In this document: one piece after another, positions 20,477-34,226 of the stretch
Position numbering within the stretch: position 1 is the stretch's first letter
How the letters are laid out: each line of letters starts with the position of its first letter
From: Cryptomeria japonica
Taxonomy: Eukaryota; Streptophyta; Pinopsida; Cupressales; Cupressaceae
Reading direction: 5' to 3'
Assembly: GCF_030272615.1 (NCBI RefSeq)
Contig: NC_081406.1
Coordinates: forward strand, 244,149,218-244,213,217
DNA: 64,000 bases
Notes under the pieces: generated by a model
Seen by the model: the letters and a program-made list of their open reading frames with translations, nothing else
Databases searched by the model: none
What the model was told of the DNA's origin: nothing
Translations under genes and position numbers: made by a program

Positions 20477-22412
20477 TCAGATACCACTCTGACCGGATGC
20501 TGCACCCCCATCTCTACCTGCTCCCCCACTAGCCCCTGCACCACCTGATCTATCTCTCCGTGGAGGACCCATCACACCCCCACTGCTCTGCATCCTCTGA
20601 GACCACTCTGATCTCGCCTGTCGCGTCTAGGAATAACTTAGTGCCCGTCGACTAGATGGCACCTTTTTCTCATATAGGCCCCGCCAGTAATCCACCTCGG
20701 CCCCTGCTCTTCGTACATCCCTCGCCAAAGCCTCCACAGACGACCCTTGTCCCGGTACTCCCTCCAAGGCCCGCACTCTCTCCTGCAACTAGATCACCCT
20801 ATCCACGACCTAGTCTCTCTCCTACAACACCACAGTCAGCTCCGACTCATGCAAACAACTGAACATCTCTAGCTGCTACCTCTGCCTCCAAATCCTCTAC
20901 ACGAGTCTGCAACAATCCTATCATATGATCCTGCAAATCTCCACCTGTATCTCCCATATCCATAGGTGCCTCCCCAGTGGCTCCCTCTCCCATCGCTCCC
21001 TCCTCTGTATCCATAGGTGCATGTCCCTCACCTGCATCCCTGCCACCTAGTCTCATACCTCCCTACATCAAGGATCCCTGAGATAGCCGCAATGGCTGCC
21101 CACCTCTCCCTCTCCACTGTAATCGCCCACCACCTCCACCCCCACCTCCTCCTCCAAAACCACCACCCCCTCCTCCTCCTCCACCACCACCACCACCATC
21201 TCCATCACCACCATCCCCTCTCCCCCGTCCAACTACTACTCTGTGACCTCCTCTCCTCCTCCATCTTCATTCCCTCTCCTCCTCAAAATCTGGAATCGGC
21301 TCTGCCAGATCTGATATCCGAGGAATCGGATGTGCCGCAATATACTACGTGTACTCCTCAGACACCCTTGCATCTACCATCCTCGGCAAAATATCCCATG
21401 GTCTCGCTTGTAGCATCTAAAACTCTACTAATACCTGCTCATATGGTGATGGTGGCCCCCATAGGTACCTCTCTCGGACCACCCTGACATACTCTCCAGA
21501 TCCCCTAGGCAATCCCTGCCTCCACCCAAGCTGTCTCAACACTCGACCCGAAAGCTATCTCTCCACATTGTAGGCTATCCTAACAATGAGGAATCGAGTC
21601 ATAAAAAGATATGGCAATGCCTCTGCATCCTCCTCCCATGGCTCACACTCAATGTACGACCTCCAGATCACTGTATCTAAGTCATCCAGTGCCCACCACC
21701 ACCACTCTAACTTCCCCAGGTGGGGCTGACTCATCATCCCTCCATACATGTATACATAGGGTTGATCCACTGCTCGAAATCTCAAACTGGCTGGTCGGGT
21801 AACTGGTAAATGCTCTCATGCCCAAATATGTAGTAGTGTGATACCCACTCTCAAAGAGCGCATCCCTCGATATGCTACCTCATGTAGCTCCCGATATAAG
21901 TGCAATAGCACGCACGGTCCCCATGCAAACCGGGTCCCCTCTGTCATCATCTGCTCGATCACCTGACCCCAACCAACGACCAATCCATGTGATTGTCTAT
22001 CTGGGCATAGTAGTCCCCTAACAATACCTGATAGCACTGCTGGTAATGGCTCATACAACACGGCTATGTCCTCCCAGGCTATCGAACCATCATCAATATA
22101 GACATCCTCCTCAAAAAATCTCTACACTGCTAGGGTCCCCCATGCTCAGTCATAACTCACCAGCTCTCCTTGGATAGGAATGTGCAGGATGCGCCATACA
22201 TCCTCCAGAGTCACTGTCATCTCTCCCTGCGCTAAGTGAAACGTACATGTCTCACTATGCCACCGCTCTGCCAATGCTGTAATCAAACCATGATTCATCT
22301 GAATCACAAGCATATACATCACATCGTACAAGCCTGTCACTGCAATACAATCCACCTCGGCCTCTATCAACCGATTGCGCAGCACCTGTGTGGTGGGATG
22401 CCTCTCGCGCAA
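20477..22412 (-). pseudogene. Antisense gene for a plant-mobile-domain (aminotransferase-like) protein
   Basis: Read right to left, the start ATG at 22412 opens MRERHPTTQVL. LITALAERWHSETCTFHL and GEMTVTLEDVWRILHIP, which identify the plant mobile domain (PF10536 type), follow. LSGIVRGLLCPDRQSHG and the four-Trp LEWWWWALDD block come next, then RVLRQLGWRQGLP near 21530, a motif of the C-terminal half. After this come a poly-Gly run, the coiled-coil LLQTRVEDLEAEVAARD and a Gly/Ser/Arg tail ending near 20477. The first 860 bp keep one frame with stops at 22146, 22119 and 21816. Later parts shift frame near 21550 and 20845. Antisense genes of this family are known in Tat/Ogre elements. Role unknown. 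Confidence 0.85.
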
Positions 22413-22439
22413 CTGTAAGACATGAAGATCCTCCTACAC

Positions 22440-22710
22440 AAGTGCATCAACCATCATCATCAGTTGTTTTGTTTCAAACTTTTTTAAGTTTAAATCTAAA
22501 CTATCAACAGATACTTTGATCAAGTATCTTCGGGTCTCAACAGATAAGCAATCATGGCACACCTAGACTTCAATAGACATTTATCCTAATGACCTAAGTC
22601 TCATCAAGGCTACTATGGTTCAAGACAACTCTCACCTCATCTCTCCATCCATCCATCATTGGCATCAGGAGATTTTTGTTCAAACAAACTGGGGCATCTA
22701 TTTTCCTACA
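22440..22710. other. Noncoding stretch upstream of the antisense gene
   Basis: No gene seen. It would contain the promoter and 5' leader of the antisense gene if that gene has its own transcript. I see no convincing TATA box on the minus strand. Confidence 0.5.
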
Positions 22711-23003
22711 CAAAACCGCTATCTTGCACACAATAGCGCTAATCGCCTAACAAAAGCACTCAAGCAACTAGGCAATAGCGCTCAAACAACAATAGCACTA
22801 TATCAACTACACAATAGCGCTACCTCACCACAAAAGTGCTCAATCAACCACCCAATAGCGCTAAACAAACGAAAGCACTAAAACAACTATGCAATAGCAC
22901 TAACTTTGACAAAAGTGCTAAAACCACTACACAATAGTGCCATAGCAGCACAATAGCGCTAATTAAATTGACAACAGCACCAAAACACTGTTTTAGCGCT
23001 ATT
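22711..23003 (-). repeat. Phased array of ACAATAGCGCTAA-like motifs (3' array)
   Basis: Core hexamers (AGCGCT, AGCACT, AGTGCT and near variants) start at 22715, 22735, 22755, 22777, 22794, 22816, 22835, 22857, 22874, 22897, 22914, 22936, 22955, 22976 and 22995. Steps alternate about 22 and 17-19 bp, giving a dimer period of about 40 bp in which CAATAGCGCT often alternates with CAAAAGCACT. Flanks are the reverse complement of those in the leader array at 7862-8116, except the last copy (TTTTAGCGCTATTGTG), which is in the leader orientation. Confidence 0.88.
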
Positions 23004-23552
23004 GTGTCGACTCAACTTGGACCTAGCTAAAAACATATAAAAATGCACAAAAATAAAAAAATTTAAATTCACATACCATTGGTCCGTAGTCGTCTGATCG
23101 CTGGAATCAACGGACTCACTATAATCGGCGCTCTGTTATGGGAACCGACATCCTAACTGCTACTTGCTCCTCCAAAAAGTCAAAAACCAGAGCTCGGATT
23201 TCACTATGGTCACGAATACAAATGAACCTATTTTCACCCCTTTCTCCCCATATAAACCCTTCGCCATAACCCTAATTTTCTCCTGCTCACTGTCGTGGTC
23301 CCCGTGAACTTCCGGAGCCTCTCATTTCTTCATTTTATCTCCGATTTCTTCTATTTTTCACCAGTATTGCTAAAATCTTCTCTTCTACCACCTTGCCAAT
23401 TTTCATTATTTTTCGAGAGATCGCCCATTTTTTGAAATTTTTGGCCCATCTCTCGAGGTGGCATACCACCCACTAAATTAAAATTTTATGGGGCATATTT
23501 CTTCACACCTGTTTTTCTTTCTTTGAAACAACGCGATAAACCACACCGTCTC
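23004..23552. other. Noncoding stretch before the 3' LTR
   Basis: Pyrimidine-rich part at 23290-23410 (many TTC/TCT runs). A TATAAACCC motif lies near 23255. No gene recognised. Confidence 0.5.
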
Positions 23553-23565
23553 AAAGAGGGGCAAA
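23553..23565 (+). promoter_or_regulatory. Polypurine tract of the gypsy element
   Basis: AAAGAGGGGCAAA directly abuts the TG of the 3' LTR. It has a single C in an otherwise purine run and is the expected plus-strand primer site. Confidence 0.88.
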
Positions 23566-24928
23566 TGTAGTCACATAAATCTGTTTATTTTATTTAAATG
23601 AATATTTGTTATTTATTTGATTAAAAATCTACTAACCAACAGTTAATTAAATTAATATTTAATTAATTCATCTTCAAAACATTCTCCTGTAAATTAAATA
23701 AATTATTCAATTTATTTTAATTAATTCATTAAACCGAATTCATAGTCCATTAAATGAATAAAATCTTATTTATTCATTTTAGCCCCCTTTCCTCTTTTAA
23801 ATAAATTAAATAAAACATTTATTTAAATCATCAAATCCCCCCCACTTGCATTTTCCTAAAAATGCAACTTGCACCTATTTGTTGAAATAAATGAATTTTA
23901 TTTTAATAAAAATCTCATTTTCTCTCACCCACCAAAACCACTTGCAATCCTAACCCCCTTCTAGATTCTTCTAACCCCTTCCTAATTAACCTAATCCATC
24001 TCCTAATTATTGTCACATTCCTAAGCAACTTGGAGTCACTTCTCAAAGACTTCAAAGTCTTTGAAAAATATTTAATGCTTTGTGTGTTCAACAATTTAAC
24101 CTCTAAAGTCTTCCAAACCATTAATGGCTCTTACATGACCATTTATGGTTAACCCCTAACTCAACCCTCATGTGACTCATGTGTCTCCTCAAGCATTTAT
24201 TGCTTTGACCATGGTTATCCCTTTTACCTTTGCACAAGAATTTATCCATTGGATAAAGACTTTATTCTTTGAATAAAGAATTTATTCACTCAACCCAACC
24301 TTGACCTTGACTCCCAAGTTAACCTTCAGGTCATGTCAAACATTTAATGCTTATTCTCTTTCCTTTCAACCTATCTCATATTGACACTTGTCATCCTGGG
24401 ATTGGGTTGAAAGCCCTCACATGGATTGAATATCATTCAATCCTGACTCTTGTTGAGATTACTCAATCTCAACCATCCATTGCTCCATTTTTCCTATAAA
24501 TAGAGCCCATTTCTTCATAATCCAAATCCTGAAAACTTGTATGCATTTAATCTATAGGCATTTTTAGAGAGCATTTAACATCATATTCACTCTTTTGGTT
24601 TAAAATCAATTAGTTAATTAGATAAATCTTGTATTTCATCTTTTATTCACACTTGCATAACATAAGTTATAGGCATTTTCAATCTTGAATCTCCATAAGC
24701 ATCCATAGTGCAAAAAGCTGTTGAAAGCTACACTAACTTGGAACTTGGAGAGGAGAGGAACAAAAGAGAAGAAGTTAAGAGCATGTTAATAGGCATTTGG
24801 AGATGTCTCTTTTGATATGTTGCTTAGATTAGTTTTTGGTTGATTAACACTAGCGGTTTCTTGTGTTTTTGTGTGTTATATGACCACAGGCTTTAGTCTA
24901 ACCATTGTGTACATTTTGTAGAGCATCA
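23566..24928 (+). repeat. 3' LTR of the gypsy element (1363 bp)
   Basis: It aligns end to end with 6354-7767 and finishes AGAGCATCA, followed by the GTTTG duplication. The TATA box is at 24495-24502. Compared with the 5' copy it lacks a block of about 49 bp just after 24803 (between GGAGATG and TCTCTTTTG), which removes most of the hydrophobic ORF. Confidence 0.95.
24495..24502 (+). promoter_or_regulatory. TATA box of the 3' LTR
   Basis: TATAAATA at the position equivalent to 7284-7291. It could drive outward transcription into the right flank. Confidence 0.7.
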
Positions 24929-24933
24929 GTTTG
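24929..24933. repeat. 5-bp target site duplication GTTTG (right copy)
   Basis: Exact repeat of 6349-6353, directly after the 3' LTR. Confidence 0.93.
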
Positions 24934-25039
24934 TAATCTCGATGATGAGAATTAGGTTTTTGTTTCTAAGGGGGAGATTGTTGGCATACTTTATCAAGAG
25001 TATGCTTAGTCTCATACTCCCGCTAAAGTGGGGGCTAAA
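24934..25039 (+). mobile_element. Flank with two polypurine-tract-like sites
   Basis: AAGGGGGAGA (24968-24977) is followed by TTGTTGGCATAC, a copia-type LTR start. About 60 bp later GTGGGGGCTAAA precedes TGTAGCATCC (25040), a gypsy-type LTR start. This looks like the junction of remnants of two older elements. Confidence 0.5.
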
Positions 25040-25960
25040 TGTAGCATCCCAAATTGTACTCCCTTATAAATTTGACCGCATTTGGGTCCTCACCTTAGCA
25101 TTCATGCTCTGAGGCCTAAATAGAAACTGTTTTTGCTCGTGCTATGCAAATTTATCATCAATTTAACTATGCACATCATCTTGTCCCTTTATTTTGGTAC
25201 CTAATTGGGAAGGACTAGGGTGCAGTGCCTTGGTCCCCCTCAAGACCAGGGCGCCATGCCTTGCTCCTCCTAATGAGGGTCCAAAATTGGCCTCTTAACG
25301 GTCATAAAGTTTGAGTGGGAATTCCAGCTTTGTGTTGGCTCTTGTCAAAAAAATTGTTTGTTTTTTTATGGACAAGTATTAAAAGAGGTCTAGCCCTCTC
25401 ATTTGATCATACACACACATGAAATTCAATTCGACATCAAACAATCGAGCATTCAAGTTCAAGAAAGTCAACAATCAATCTTCATTCAAGCATTAGAGTA
25501 GAGATGCAGTCAAGACTCAAACATTGGAGTTGACATCCATGTTATGTGTTACTGAAGACAACATGAAACCGTAATTCTATGTGGAGAGAAATAAAACTTC
25601 ACAAGGAGGTATATCATTTGTGTTTTTAGTCTTTATTCAGCATGTCCCTCAAAAGGAGAACCTTTCCATTAGTGCAATTCAATCAGATTTCATTTCTATT
25701 TCATGGTTAATTCCAAAAACAGAGTTTGACCTAAGGCAAACCCCTATTCCCAACTTATTTCCCTTCTCTAGTGTGCGCAAGAATGGGTACGAAGTTGCGG
25801 TCTTCGAGATAAACTTTATTTGTAGAGACGAATCAATCCCCCTTTGGATTGTGAAAAAGTTTGAAGCACCAGAGAGACCATCACACCGATCTTGACAAAT
25901 CAAGAGCTCCTTGTGGGAACAGGTTTGAGTCCTCTTACAATCCTTAGATCCAGGTTCGTG
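25040..25960 (+). mobile_element. Probable LTR of a second gypsy element (right end uncertain)
   Basis: It starts TGTAGCATCCCAAATTG directly after a GTGGGGGCTAAA purine tract. An AT-rich core promoter-like stretch (GTATTAAAAGAGG near 25376) is followed by a CA-rich leader with repeated TCAAG/CAATC motifs. No partner LTR or duplication was found, so the end given is a guess. The 104-codon frame at 25581-25895 matches nothing I know. Confidence 0.4.
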
Positions 25961-29338
<3,378 letters not shown>

Positions 29339-29545
29339 ATGGCGCATGTTGTGGGATCTGTTATGTGCGTAGGGGTAAAAAAGTGGTCATTTCAAAGTGT
29401 CACCTGATACCTACTTAAAGATGGCCCAATAACCGTGCACTATAACGTCCTAAAAAATGGTCAATACATATGAATAAATGCCCCAATAATCATATACTAT
29501 AGATACCAATAATAATGGTGCACGTTGTGGGATCTATTATCTACG
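29339..29545 (+). repeat. Short direct duplication upstream of a PPR relic
   Basis: AATGGCGCATGTTGTGGGATC (about 29339) recurs as AATGGTGCACGTTGTGGGATC (about 29515), each followed by TATTAT or GTTATG. The stretch between shows no gene. Confidence 0.5.
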
Positions 29546-30250
29546 ACCTTTGCCAACATCCTCAGGCCTGTGCCAATATCAGAGCTCTAGAACAGGGTAT
29601 GGGCATCCATTAAACCAACAAAGGGATTTTTACAGATGTATGGTCGTCCATCGGATCTTAATATAAGGGGAATTTGGAAATGCTCTAGGAGACATATATG
29701 GAAAATGTGGAAGCATAAACAAGGCATGTAAACTATTTGGCAAAATGCCTCAAAGAAATTTCTGCTCTTAAAATATTTGAATTAATGAACCATTTTGGAA
29801 CATGTTCTGAAACTATAAACTTTTCTTGAGGTTTAGTACATGTGAACTATACATACTTCAATGAAATAGGTAACCCTTACTGCATTACACCTACAATTGT
29901 TCATTATGTGTGCATGCTTGACGTACTTGCCCATGTTGGCTATCTTTAGGACACCCTTAAGATTATTATCAAGATGCCAGTTAAACCTGAGGTGGAGATG
30001 TGGATCTATTTTTTTGCTGCCTATGCCTATGTCGATCCGTTTTCTTGTTGCCTACAGATCACCTTTGAATATAGGCAGCTGCATTTTTATTTGAATCTTA
30101 AAAAATATTAGCTTATGTTCCCTCAAACATCCAGGAAAAACTAGGCAGGTGGTGTGAGCTAAGGAGATTTATGAAAGATAAGGAATTAAAAAGCTCCCTA
30201 GATCTAGTTGGATTGAAGGGCATAAAATGGTATAGGCTTCTTGTATAGGA
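29546..30250 (+). pseudogene. Decayed PPR gene, PLS type with E and E+ motifs
   Basis: The fragments follow the order of a plant organellar RNA-editing PPR protein: an L-type motif reading ALEQGMGIH (about 29581-29611), DIYGKCGSINKACKLFGKMP (about 29692-29750), then CMLDVLAHVGYL and IIIKMPVKPEVEMW (E motif, about 29910-30005), then a GRW and MKDKELKSS segment (E+ motif, about 30146-30195). Frames shift between every block and stops are common. Such proteins bind organelle RNA. This copy is dead and would be a relic of gene duplication or retroposition. Confidence 0.75.
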
Positions 30251-33200
30251 GACACGTGATATTTATAGATAGTAATTCTTTTCAAAGTTGGAGAAATTGG
30301 CTAGGAAGATGAAGGCAACAAAGTATTTTCTAGCTGCAAGACCTTTCTTAGTGGTGTGAAAAAAGAGGGGAAAAAATTATTTCTCTATCACCATTGTGAA
30401 AAGTTGCCAACTACTTTTCATTTTCTAGATTTACTCTCTAGATCAATTATTACATTTGTGAAGAACTTTCGAGTATGTGTTTTTGATGCTTTACCTTTGA
30501 GTATGTGTTAATTGTCACATTACAATGAAATTTATCTTCAAGATTGTTGTGATTCCCACTTCTAATGATTAACTTAGTTTATTTCATGAAGAGGAAATGA
30601 ACTCACTTCCATGCACATTTTACCATGGAATAGTCCAAGGCCATGTTAATTCATGAGGATTAGTTTCTTGTATGAAGCTATTTTGAATAGAAAAAATTAT
30701 AATAAACCTTAATATATTGGTTCTTATGTTGTTTTTCTTATCCTAGAATTTTTATGAGCACTCTAATAAAGTTTAGATAAAATCAGGGAACCTTTTATTG
30801 ATGTTTGTCCTTTTGAACTTTAGCTTGCATATCATTCTTATTGAAAGGACTCTATCATGTTTTTAATTCTTTTTAGTTTGATTTTGTTGCCTATAGAGTC
30901 CATCACTACGGTTTGATCAAAAATTTATATTTTTGTCTCTATAGTTGTTATGTGACATCTTCATCTTGGCTCTTTCTAAGTGATGTTAGGGCCTATATTA
31001 GTAAGTGCAAATTTATCTAAGTCAAGCGCTTCCCTTCTTAATAGAACCATGTTTTGGCCACCATCTATAACCAATCTAAAAGTTCCTTCAATAAACCCTC
31101 TTATTAAATAATGTTCTTGTTATAGTATTTTCTCTTTTGTTATACTTATCACAAGCCAAAATATCTTAAACTATAAAAATAACTAAGTGTTAGGGGTGAT
31201 TGTGTCTATTTGTCACCTTTATTGGGTTTATAAGTTTTCTCTTGCTAGGATTCTTTCCTCCATTCATTGAAACCCACCACTTACATTTTGTTTGAGACCT
31301 CAAATTATTTTAGTCTTTTAGACTTCTTGTTCCCTAGGTATTTAACCATGGCTTTACTCATGCTTCCACTCCCTACTTTGTCTTTGCCTTTGGCCCAAGA
31401 ATTTTAGGTCTCCATGTAATCATGCACTTCTTAAGCTATAAGACTAATCCATGAACCACAATTATTCTCCACTTACACTTTCCCATTCTTTCTCTCCATT
31501 AGCATTGAGTATTCACCATCTATTATTTCTAATTTGAGGATTCACTTTTCCTTAAAGTCTCAAAATATTGGGCTTTTATTATTTTTCCTATTCATTTTTC
31601 TCACCCCACTTCTCATCTTCCTTCCTCCTTGTTGAACCCAAACTAGTAGAATTATGCATACCATCATAACCAAAAGGTATAATGTATGCGGTAAAACCAA
31701 TCTCTAAACCTTGAAAGTCTTCCACCCTATTTCACCTTCTATTTTCCCGCATTAATGATCCCTAACTCATTTCTCTAGTCATAGAATTTTGGACTTCTAT
31801 ATTTTCCTTAACCAGAAAGTTCATTTGGCACTCTATATCCCTCATCCCTTTCCTTTACTTTTTGTCCATTTTATTTAGTGGTATTATATTTTCCTTGATC
31901 ATGATCCCACCTCTTTTGTCATTAATATTGGGTATCCCTTTCCTAATCCTCACTCATCTTTGCATCTTTTCCTTTCAAAATCATTAAATTCTTTATACAA
32001 CCTTCTCTAAAAGTAAGTCAAAATGTGGTAAGTCTAAGCCCTACTTCCCAATCGCTCAATGCAAGCGAGACTTCTATATATTTTACCAAACAATTAAAAC
32101 ACACCGCAATATAATCCTTTGATGACCAAGTAAATGCCATGTGTGGATATGAACACTCGCCAATGTGACACCTTGTCACTTTCTAATCACAACTTGACAC
32201 ATTAAATTTGCTAGCCTTCCTATCCAAGCAATGATTTGCATGTGAGTGCCTTTCTAAAAAACAAAGAGTGGCCAATTAAAAGGCCTCCGTATCTAAGTAA
32301 CCTCTATTCCTATCAAAGCAACATCTAACCATATGTAAGCAACTTTTATTCCTTTTCACACCCCCCACAATACAAATATATTTAGGTTTAGCCTTATATA
32401 GATAGGGAATCTACCCTTAGTTCTTAGATATTGTTATGTAGCAAGCACCCTTACTAACAATTTTAGCCCTTGGAAAATGCTTTTATACCAAACCATGATG
32501 TCCATATGATTGCCTTTCTAAAAATTCTAAACAGTTGTTGGATCTATTCTTATTAAGTTGAAATATAAAAATAGCAACCTAATGGAGACTACTGATGAAA
32601 ACCCATAAGTGTACCTAAAGGCAAGTATTGTAAAAACACCCTACTAGAAAACAAAATAAGACAGGGAGATCATTGTAGGTATTAAAAATTAAGTTGTGGT
32701 ACTATTAGGTGTATTGTGCTAATCCCTAATAAACTAATGTATTAAAAAGAAATGAGTTAAGGATGAATAAATTAAATCAATTAAATATTTATGAAAAAAA
32801 TTGATAAGAAGAGAGTAAGATAATTTATTGGTGAGATAGATATAGGTTTAGAATAGAATTTAATGATCATGATATAAAAGAAGGAAGAAGAAAGAACATT
32901 GGAAAAATTCTAGGATAGAAGTAAGGTAATAGAAAACGTTAGAAAAGTGTGAGAAACATCAAGATAGAATATCTAAAGGGATATAATTGTAAAAACTTAT
33001 TATTGAGATAGTTAGATCCTTAATGGGCATGACACTCATGAATATTGAAGATATATAGTGATTTAAAACCTAAATTAATTCCATAGAGAAAAATCTAACT
33101 AAAATGATAAGACAATTTAAAGAATATAAGACAATAATGAAATTAGAGAAGTTTGATCTTATTTGTAGGCGTAGTATTGATGTGGTTAGTATGGGGAAGA

Positions 33201-33949
33201 AGAGAAAGTAAATAAGGGAGAAAATCAAGAAGTTGTCAATTGGTGAAGAAGAGGAGATAATATTTAGCAATAAAGTCACCAATACTTTAAATCTTCCCAA
33301 GGAAACCTTGGAGATGATAGATGAGAGAAATTCCTAGGTTGAGGAGGAAAACAACTCAAAGAAAATTAAATATAAATCAATTACAAATGATTTATTATCA
33401 ACCAACACATTCCCTAAGATAAAAACCAACAAAATACAAGTTACTAATAGTGAATAGGAATTATGTACTATGAAAACTACACCTAGCATAATCATTATAG
33501 TAAACTCCCTTAATGATTCACATATTTAATCAAAGACTCTATCAGGATCATCTATTTAAGTTCAAATAGCGTGATAAGTAGAAAATAGCACCTAGGCTAA
33601 TTAATTGATCTTTACTTTTTTGTTTAATCATATGTTTATCTTTATGCTTTGATTCATTATTTTATTTTACTTTGTAATTATTTAAAAATTATTCAATATT
33701 ATCTATCTCTTATTTTTCTATACCAATTATGATAAGTGTGCAAATTGATTTGAGTTTCTTGTGACAACTATTATGGTAGGTGTGGCCCTATATAAATTGG
33801 GTTGAGAGGTTATGGAACTAATTATAATAAAGTTAATATCATGCTTCTTCTTGGTTATAGGTGTAGAATTAATATAAATTTAGTATCACAAGTAATATGA
33901 CACCATTATCATGGTACCAAAGTGAGGTTTTAGATTTTAAGGAGTGTAT
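30251..33949. other. AT-rich sequence without recognisable gene
   Basis: 31200-31990 is pyrimidine-rich on the + strand (many TTCC/CTTT runs), and 32760-33340 is purine-rich. No coding similarity, no LTR boundary and no tandem repeat was seen. Confidence 0.55.
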
Positions 33950-34221
33950 TATATTTAGTTTAGAGCTGGTTGGAGTCCAAAATGAAATGGATATGATTAT
34001 GCTTCTTTCCCTATATAAATAGAGTTGTGACTAGTAGATTTATAGTGCAGTAAGGATCAAATTCAATATATCAAGACACTACTAAGGAAAAGATTGAAAG
34101 AGGTTAAAATAGAAATATAAATTTTAGGATAGATGGATGAGGTATTGAAATCTATATTGGAAATACAAGCTAGAGTGGAAGTCCTTGAGGAACATTGAAG
34201 GGATTGTGTACATGAGACAAA

Positions 34222-34226
34222 TATTA
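34222..34226. repeat. 5-bp target site duplication TATTA (left copy)
   Basis: TATTA precedes the TG of the solo LTR at 34227 and recurs at 35632-35636 directly after its terminal CCAACA. Confidence 0.88.

Larger units (their letters stand above)
6354..24928 (+). mobile_element. Complete Ty3/gypsy LTR retrotransposon, Tat/Ogre-type, 18.6 kb
   Basis: LTRs lie at 6354-7767 and 23566-24928, both TG...CA, with exact GTTTG duplications outside. The primer binding site is at 7770 and the polypurine tract at 23553. The order is leader of about 2.7 kb, gag, protease, G-patch and linker, RT, RNase H, second RNase H, integrase, then a spacer and an antisense gene. The second (archaeal-type) RNase H, the very long internal region of 15.8 kb and an antisense gene are hallmarks of the Tat group. 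All coding parts carry stops or frameshifts, so it is not autonomous. The LTRs differ at about a dozen sites in their first 200 bp by hand count, so the insertion is not recent. Confidence 0.93.

Noticed and set aside
21017-21487. Plus-strand frame of 156 codons rich in His and Pro
   Set aside because: It is the complement of the Gly-rich and Arg-rich part of the minus-strand plant-mobile-domain gene.
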